Shown here piece after piece: positions 59,262 to 64,000 of a DNA stretch of 64,000 nt. The translations under genes were made by a program, and so were the position numbers. The DNA lies in assembly GCA_025062155.1 (NCBI GenBank), contig JANXAM010000001.1:1-64000 (forward strand). Reading direction: 5' to 3'. This DNA is from Gloeomargarita sp. SKYB120. Lineage in GTDB: Bacteria; Cyanobacteriota; Cyanobacteriia; Gloeomargaritales; Gloeomargaritaceae. The notes beneath the pieces are model-generated. The model was not told the DNA's origin and did no database searches. It saw nothing but the letters and a program-made list of their open reading frames with translations. Numbering within the stretch: the stretch's first letter is position 1; every line of letters begins with the position of its first letter.

Positions 59262-60524
59262 ATGGGCACCAAAAGCGCGGAAGTTATTGCCATCGGGACG
59301 GAATTACTCCTAGGGGAAATCACCAACACCAACGCCCAATTTCTGGCCCAGGAGTTGGCGGCGCTGGGGATTCCCCACTACTTCCAAACGGTGGTCGGGG
59401 ATAACCTCGAGCGGATTCACCAGGTGTTGGATGTCGCTACTCGCCGTTCCCAGTTGATTCTCTGCACGGGCGGCCTGGGACCAACCCCCGACGACCTGAC
59501 GACGGAGGCGATTGCCCATTTTTTTGACGTGCCCCTAGTGGAACATCCCGAAATTTTTGCGGAGATTCAAGCCAAATACGCCCGCCGGGGCCTGCCAACG
59601 CCGGAGAATAACCGCAAACAGGCGTTTTTACCTCAAGGCGCGCAGGTTTTACCCAATCCACGGGGGACGGCGCCGGGCATGATCTGGTCACCTCGCCCCG
59701 ACGTGACGATCATGACCTTTCCGGGGGTGCCCAGCGAGTTGCAGGCCATGTGGCGGGAGACGGCGGTCCCCTACCTGCAGGCTCACGGCTGGGTGACGGA
59801 GGTGTTTTTGAGTCGCAATCTGCGGTTCTGGGGGATTCCCGAAGCGGCACTCGCGGAAAAGGTGCGAGATTTTTTTGATTTGACCAATCCCACGGTCGCC
59901 CCCTATGCCGGTCGAGGGGAAACCCGCCTGCGAATTACAGCTAGAGCCAAGGACCGGGAAACCGCGCTGGCCCTGATTGCGCCCGTGGAAGCCCAACTGC
60001 GGGAGCGGGTGGGAGCTGATTGCTACGGCGCGGATGAGGACACCCTGGCGCAGGTGGTGGGACGGCTCTTGCAGCAACGGCGGGAAACGCTGGCGGTTGC
60101 GGAATCCTGCACCGGTGGGCTGTTGGGCGCCCTGATTACCGATGTGCCGGGGAGTTCAGCCTATTTTCAAGGGGGTATCGTTGCCTACGCCAACGCAGTG
60201 AAGGAACAAGTGCTCCATGTGCCGGCGACGGTACTGGCGACCCAGGGGGCGGTGAGCGCCGAGACCGCCGTCGCGATGGCCACCGGGGTACGGGAACACT
60301 TGGGAACGACCTGGGGCGTGAGCATCACCGGGATTGCCGGGCCAGGAGGTGCCACTGCAACCAAACCCGTGGGACTGGTGTATATCGGGCTGGCGGGACC
60401 CGCCGGGTCAGTCCACCACTGGGAGCATCGCTTCAGTCCCGAGCGGGGGCGGGATTGGATTCGCCATTTAAGCGCCTGTCAAGCCCTCGACCACCTGCGG
60501 CGTGTACTGCTGAACGCAGTCTAG
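59262..60524 (+). CDS. cinA: CinA family protein, competence/damage-inducible, NMN deamidase
   Basis: 420 residues. The N-terminal MoCF-like domain has EVIAIGTELLLGEITNTNAQFLA and LCTGGLGPTPDDLTTEAIA. The C-terminal deamidase domain has AVAESCTGGLLGALITDVPGSSAYFQGG and SITGIAGPGGATATKPVGLVYIG; it hydrolyses nicotinamide mononucleotide to nicotinate mononucleotide and ADP-ribose is split by the N-terminal part. The ATG at 59262 has GGTGGAG upstream and GATAAT at 59231 as a likely -10; an in-frame GTG at 59247 is the alternative. Convergent overlap with cbiA is 57 bp. Confidence 0.93.
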   Translation: MGTKSAEVIAIGTELLLGEITNTNAQFLAQELAALGIPHYFQTVVGDNLERIHQVLDVATRRSQLILCTGGLGPTPDDLTTEAIAHFFDVPLVEHPEIFAEIQAKYARRGLPTPENNRKQAFLPQGAQVLPNPRGTAPGMIWSPRPDVTIMTFPGVPSELQAMWRETAVPYLQAHGWVTEVFLSRNLRFWGIPEAALAEKVRDFFDLTNPTVAPYAGRGETRLRITARAKDRETALALIAPVEAQLRERVGADCYGADEDTLAQVVGRLLQQRRETLAVAESCTGGLLGALITDVPGSSAYFQGGIVAYANAVKEQVLHVPATVLATQGAVSAETAVAMATGVREHLGTTWGVSITGIAGPGGATATKPVGLVYIGLAGPAGSVHHWEHRFSPERGRDWIRHLSACQALDHLRRVLLNAV

Positions 60525-61787
60525 GAACTGCTGGACCTGCTGCGCACATCCTCCCCAGTGGCAATGCAGATAGGACGCATGGAGCGTGGCATGGCCGTAG
60601 TACGGCTGGGGTTCGCCGCCGACAACCTGGGAGTAATGAAATTCATGGCCGGTGAGGGTTTGCCCCTGGCGGACAAAACACGTATCTTGGGTGGCCTGCA
60701 CGCACCGGTAGCCTAGGGTTAAACGCCCCGTCATAGCGGTTGTCAAGGGCAGCACTCTCGCCATGGGCCACGCCTGACCCGCCTGGTCTATCAACGCTTC
60801 CCCCAGCACCATCAATCCGCCACACTCGGCATAGACAGGGAGACCGTGCGCGATGCGCTGGCGCAGGTCACGCCAGAGGTCTGACCGCTGGCTCAGAGGT
60901 TCGGCGTGGAGTTCCGGGTAGCCCCCACCTAGCAGCAGGCCGTGAATGGTATGCGGCAACGGCCCATCCCGCAGCGGACTCCAGAAATGCAAGGCCACCC
61001 CCGCTACCTCTAACAGGGCAAACAGGTCGTCGTAGTAAAAACAGAAGGCTTCATCGTAGGCAACGGCCAGGGTCACCGATTTGGCGCAATGAAGAGTCGG
61101 CCAAGGGGGAAGCGCCGGACTCTCACCGGAAACCCGTAATAACGGTCGCAGTACCTGCCAGTCAAAACAGTGCTGACCAACGTGAGCTAAGGCGTCGCGC
61201 CAGGTTGCGAAGTCGGCGATCTCTAAGGGCGTGACCAGTCCCAGGTGGCGTTCAGGACGGTGCAAGGCATCCGTGCGCCGGCATTCTCCCACCACTGGAA
61301 TCCCCACAGGCGCCAGGGCTTGACGCAGAAGTTCACTGTGGCGGTCACTGGCGACGCGGTTAAGGACAACGCCCGCAATAGGGAGCTTGGGGTCCCACGT
61401 TGCGTACCCCTGCACCAAGGCCGCCACCGAACCGGCTAGGCGCTGGCAATCCACCACCAGCACCACTGGCAAATCCAGCAGCTTAGCAATTTCCGCTGTA
61501 CTGCTAGGGCCGTCAAACAGGCCCATGACCCCCTCCACCAGGGCGTAAGCAACGTCTGCAGTGTAGTAGGCATAACAACGCTGGAGGTAGTCCGGCGACG
61601 TCAACACCGTATCCAAGTTGGGGCACGGGCGTCGGGTGAGCCAGCGATGCCACAGCGGGTCCAGGTAATCCGGCCCCACCTTGAACGACTGCACGGGTTC
61701 ACCCCAAGCCGTCAATGCCGCCAAAATGGCCAGGGCAACGGTGGTTTTGCCAACACCACTTCGCTCACCCGCCAGTATTAGTCCCAT
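60468..61787 (-). CDS. cbiA: Cobyrinate a,c-diamide synthase
   Basis: 439 residues. Uses ATP and glutamine to amidate cobyrinate in cobalamin synthesis. The N-terminal dethiobiotin synthetase-like fold has LILAGERSGVGKTTVALAIL and SFKVGPDYLDPLWH; the central part has LVVDCQRLAGSVAALVQGY and VVLNRVASDRHSELLR. The C-terminal glutaminase has LLGGGYPELHAEPLS and the nucleophile Cys in YAECGGLMVLGE. The ATG directly follows the sixA stop codon (TAGATG). Together with cbiX it shows that cobalamin genes are scattered here. Confidence 0.93.
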   Translation of the reverse strand: MGLILAGERSGVGKTTVALAILAALTAWGEPVQSFKVGPDYLDPLWHRWLTRRPCPNLDTVLTSPDYLQRCYAYYTADVAYALVEGVMGLFDGPSSTAEIAKLLDLPVVLVVDCQRLAGSVAALVQGYATWDPKLPIAGVVLNRVASDRHSELLRQALAPVGIPVVGECRRTDALHRPERHLGLVTPLEIADFATWRDALAHVGQHCFDWQVLRPLLRVSGESPALPPWPTLHCAKSVTLAVAYDEAFCFYYDDLFALLEVAGVALHFWSPLRDGPLPHTIHGLLLGGGYPELHAEPLSQRSDLWRDLRQRIAHGLPVYAECGGLMVLGEALIDQAGQAWPMARVLPLTTAMTGRLTLGYRCVQATQDTCFVRQGQTLTGHEFHYSQVVGGEPQPYYGHATLHASYLHCHWGGCAQQVQQFLDCVQQYTPQVVEGLTGA

Positions 61788-62282
61788 CTAATCCACAAGC
61801 ACCTTGGGCGGGAGTAACCACAGCAATTGCGCCGCACCCACCGGCGACCCTTGCTCCGGCACCTCTAGCAGAACCACCCCCGCTTTTTTCACCACCAGCC
61901 TGTCGCGCACTTCACCCCACACCAGGCGTTCCGCCCAATGGCCCAAATCCGGTTGATGCCCCACCAAAGCGACTGGACCACCTCCTTGGGCGCGCCATTC
62001 CTGCCACCAAACGAGCCATTGCTGCCAATCTCCCCCCGGCTGCAACGCCTCGTGGACCACCGGCATTGGCCCCAGACCCGCCTCATGGCAAATCATCGCC
62101 GTTTGACTCGCCCGCAGGTAGGGACTGGTGAGAATCGCCTCCACTTGTACCCCTAACGCCACGAGCCGTTGGGCTACCGCGCGCGTTCTCTTGTAGCCTT
62201 CCTTGGTCAAGACCCGCTGGCTGTCGGGCTGGTCCGGCTCCGGTTCCTGGGCAATCCCGTGACGAATCAGGTAGAGCTTCAT
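61788..62282 (-). CDS. sixA: SixA-type phosphohistidine phosphatase
   Basis: 164 residues of the histidine phosphatase superfamily. MKLYLIRHGIA carries the catalytic RHG (R7-H8-G9); later LTSPYLRASQTA and VALVGHQPDLGHWAE (second His) complete the site. SixA removes phosphate from histidine in phosphorelay proteins. The start at 62282 overlaps the ccs1 stop (ATGA, 62279-62282); a long upstream extension of the frame is a shadow of ccs1. The stop abuts the cbiA ATG, so ccs1, sixA and cbiA look like one transcription unit. Confidence 0.87.
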   Translation of the reverse strand: MKLYLIRHGIAQEPEPDQPDSQRVLTKEGYKRTRAVAQRLVALGVQVEAILTSPYLRASQTAMICHEAGLGPMPVVHEALQPGGDWQQWLVWWQEWRAQGGGPVALVGHQPDLGHWAERLVWGEVRDRLVVKKAGVVLLEVPEQGSPVGAAQLLWLLPPKVLVD

Positions 62283-63622
62283 ACTTCTGATTCTAAGGCC
62301 TGCACGAGGGCATGAAATTCCTGGGCAAAGGTCACCTGGGCGCGATTGGTCTTGCCCCCGATGTACAACTGTTGCCCTACCCACAATCCCCAGATCTGGC
62401 TGTAGGACACATAGCTCATCAGCACGCCGGCCATCAAACCGGCAAAGCCCAGGTACAACAGGGGAAGGCCGGGGTCGGATTTGATCTGCAACCCCGTACT
62501 GCCTACAATTTCCGTCAGTTGCAAGGTCAGGTCTCCTACCTGCACCGGCGTTCCCACGCGACCGGTGGTGAGCAGTTGCCCCTGGGAATCGTAGAGCAAA
62601 AACAACCCCTGCAAATCGGGAATGACCAGAGATACACCCACGCTCAAATCCGGTTTTAAGGGCAACCAGGTGCCCCAGAGTTGGCGACCGTTGGCGGCGG
62701 TAAAGGGGCTGACGGGAATTTGCAGCACGGGGCTCTGGTTCAACCGCAGGCGGACACTGTCAATCCCCCAACTGGTCTGGTAAACGCTCAAGCCGCGCCA
62801 GCGCAGGGGATGGTTGACCGAAATCGTCTGACGGACCACCTCTTGTCCCTGGTCGTTCAACAGCCCCAAATCAGTGTAGAACTGGTCAATGTCGCCGCTG
62901 GCGGTGTAGGTTATCCAAAAGCGATGTACCCGCCCCTGGACATTCGGTAAATGGCGCACCAAGGCTCCCGCGTTGACCACATGGCGCAGCTGAAAATCCT
63001 GGCCGCTGGGCACCATTTCCTGGACCAAAAAGCCGGTCAGGGAACTCACCAAGCCCCCCAGGAGCACCACCACCAGACTAGCGTGAACCAGGATAGGGCC
63101 GAACTTGCCGACCAACCCCTTGCGAGCGTAGAGTTTTTCCCCGTCGCTGACCACCCAGTAGCCCCTGCGCCGCAGCAGATGGGCGCATGTTTCGACCGGC
63201 ACGGCGGGACAGGTTTGGCTCAAACTCAGGCGGGCAATTTGCTCCGGTCGTTGACAGTAGTACCAGGTGCGAGCTGCCCGCAGCGCTGGCCACTGGCGCA
63301 GGGCGGTGCAGGTCAGTAAGCTGGCTCCAAAGAGCAACAACAGGCTCAAGTACCACCAAGTTTGGTAGACGTGGTCCAGACCCAAGGCGAGAATCACGCG
63401 CCAACTCAAAAACCCCAACAGCGCCGGATGTTCAGGGTAGTGGGTCTGGTAAAAGGCCAGGGACTCCCCCTGCTCGATGACCGTCCCGGCCACGCTGGCG
63501 ATGGCAATCCCCAACAGCAATCCAATCGCCAGGCGCAAATCGGCCATAACCTGCACCAGAGCACGCCACCAGTCACGCAGCGCTCGCCACGGCGTTTGCC
63601 ACCACCTGGCCAAACTCGTCAT
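62279..63622 (-). CDS. ccs1: Cytochrome c biogenesis protein Ccs1 (CcsB/ResB)
   Basis: 447 residues. ResB-type membrane protein of system II cytochrome c maturation, acting with CcsA to pass haem to apocytochromes in the thylakoid lumen (cytochrome f, c6). N-terminal helices: LRLAIGLLLGIAIASVAGTV and TWWYLSLLLLFGASLLTCTAL; then the helix GKFGPILVHASLVVVLLGGL with the conserved HAS. A periplasmic region (about 200-385) and a last helix (LLYLGFAGLMAGVLMSYVSY) follow. Length is normal for cyanobacteria. It is the first gene of the ccs1-sixA-cbiA run. Confidence 0.92.
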   Translation of the reverse strand: MTSLARWWQTPWRALRDWWRALVQVMADLRLAIGLLLGIAIASVAGTVIEQGESLAFYQTHYPEHPALLGFLSWRVILALGLDHVYQTWWYLSLLLLFGASLLTCTALRQWPALRAARTWYYCQRPEQIARLSLSQTCPAVPVETCAHLLRRRGYWVVSDGEKLYARKGLVGKFGPILVHASLVVVLLGGLVSSLTGFLVQEMVPSGQDFQLRHVVNAGALVRHLPNVQGRVHRFWITYTASGDIDQFYTDLGLLNDQGQEVVRQTISVNHPLRWRGLSVYQTSWGIDSVRLRLNQSPVLQIPVSPFTAANGRQLWGTWLPLKPDLSVGVSLVIPDLQGLFLLYDSQGQLLTTGRVGTPVQVGDLTLQLTEIVGSTGLQIKSDPGLPLLYLGFAGLMAGVLMSYVSYSQIWGLWVGQQLYIGGKTNRAQVTFAQEFHALVQALESEV

Positions 63623-63655
63623 GGATTGCGTTTGCCCTTGCCTGCGATCCCCATG

Positions 63656-64000
63656 CTAAAGCAATTGCCCAGCCGCCTGCCGCGCCTGTAACTGGGCAAG
63701 CCACTGGTGAGGGGCGCTTCCCTGGGCGGTGAAGACCACCCGGCGTCCGGTGAGGTCACCGTTTTGCCAGTGCAGGTGGAGATAGCAGGGGGGCCACGCC
63801 GGTAAACGCTCCGGCCATTCGACGGCGACAATCCCCGGCGGCGCCTCCAGCCAGTAGTACTCCGGTTGCAACTGCTGCACCTCGGCGGGACTGAGCCGGT
63901 ACAGGTCCAGGTGATACAGGGGAATCCGCCCCTCGGGGTACTCCTGCACCAGGGCAAAGGTGGGACTCGTCACGGGTTCCGCGATGCCTAGCCCCCGGGC
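63656..64000 (-). CDS. tsaE: tRNA threonylcarbamoyladenosine synthase ATPase TsaE, 5' part outside window
   Basis: 115 codons remain. TsaE is the ATPase partner of TsaB-TsaD in t6A37 tRNA modification. Visible motifs: GLGIAEPVTSPTFALVQEY (SPTF loop), PLYHLDLYRLSP and GIVAVEWPERLP, followed by a beta-strand with HLHW. The P-loop GxGKTT lies beyond the right edge. The C-terminal tail (APHQWLAQLQARQAAGQLL) is helical. The gap to ccs1 is 33 bp, on the same strand. Confidence 0.9.
   Translation of the reverse strand, partial: ARGLGIAEPVTSPTFALVQEYPEGRIPLYHLDLYRLSPAEVQQLQPEYYWLEAPPGIVAVEWPERLPAWPPCYLHLHWQNGDLTGRRVVFTAQGSAPHQWLAQLQARQAAGQLL

Overview
This 64 kb window comes from a cyanobacterial chromosome. 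The diagnostic genes are plastocyanin (petE, cut by the left edge), photosystem I subunit PsaM, NDH-1 subunit NdhL, the phylloquinone enzyme MenA, ADP-glucose pyrophosphorylase GlgC, a Ccs1-type cytochrome c assembly protein, PyrR and a SigG-like sigma factor. Base composition is moderately GC-rich and genes are packed very tightly. I did not notice the cyanobacterial HIP1 octamer on reading. I cannot name the species; a small, possibly thermophilic or early-branching unicellular cyanobacterium would fit, but that is inference.

Layout. 1-5.3 kb: petE, then a cobalamin riboswitch ahead of cbiX, a geranylgeranyl-reductase-like flavoprotein, pgsA, gmk, and dnaB facing them. 5.4-9.3 kb: a terC / RNA methyltransferase / terB-like operon, psaM, a GST, a Nudix hydrolase and a LapA-like protein. 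9.3-10.3 kb: decayed coding DNA. 10.3-16.8 kb: pyrD, a pentapeptide protein, a DUF3011 repeat protein, queE, an ABC-2 permease, a membrane-anchored response regulator, hisF and tRNA-Leu. 17-29 kb: pyk, dapB, an EgtB-like enzyme, a peptide-binding lipoprotein, a broken J-domain membrane protein, parA, a degenerate-receiver regulator and a phosphohexomutase. 29.2-31.2 kb and 36.6-37.4 kb: two mobile-element graveyards with decayed IS630/Tc1-mariner elements, MITE-like repeats and a CHAT-domain relic. 31.3-46 kb: dnaK-dnaJ, ndhL, pyrR with the SRP RNA gene, ybeY, menA, a rhodanese, and sufE-pstSCAB. 46.4-64 kb: a PatA-like regulator, an orphan PotB-like permease, glgC, a sigma/anti-sigma pair, a phospholipase D with an EF-hand, a BcsB-like/GT2 exopolysaccharide pair, hsp20, cinA, cbiA, sixA, ccs1 and tsaE (cut by the right edge).

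Functional groups: cobalamin supply (riboswitch-cbiX, cbiA), phosphate uptake (pst), protein folding (dnaK, dnaJ, hsp20), envelope and exopolysaccharide (PLD, BcsB-like/GT2), and photosynthetic electron transport (petE, psaM, ndhL, menA, ccs1).

The most unusual structural points are these. Every intact convergent gene pair I could identify (14 of 14) overlaps at its 3' ends, by 4 to 78 bp. A roughly 100 bp MITE-like family with ends like CTATAGCTAAGCCA occurs in several places and in one case supplies the C-terminus of a protein. A second repeat family carries a hairpin whose arms differ between copies but still pair.
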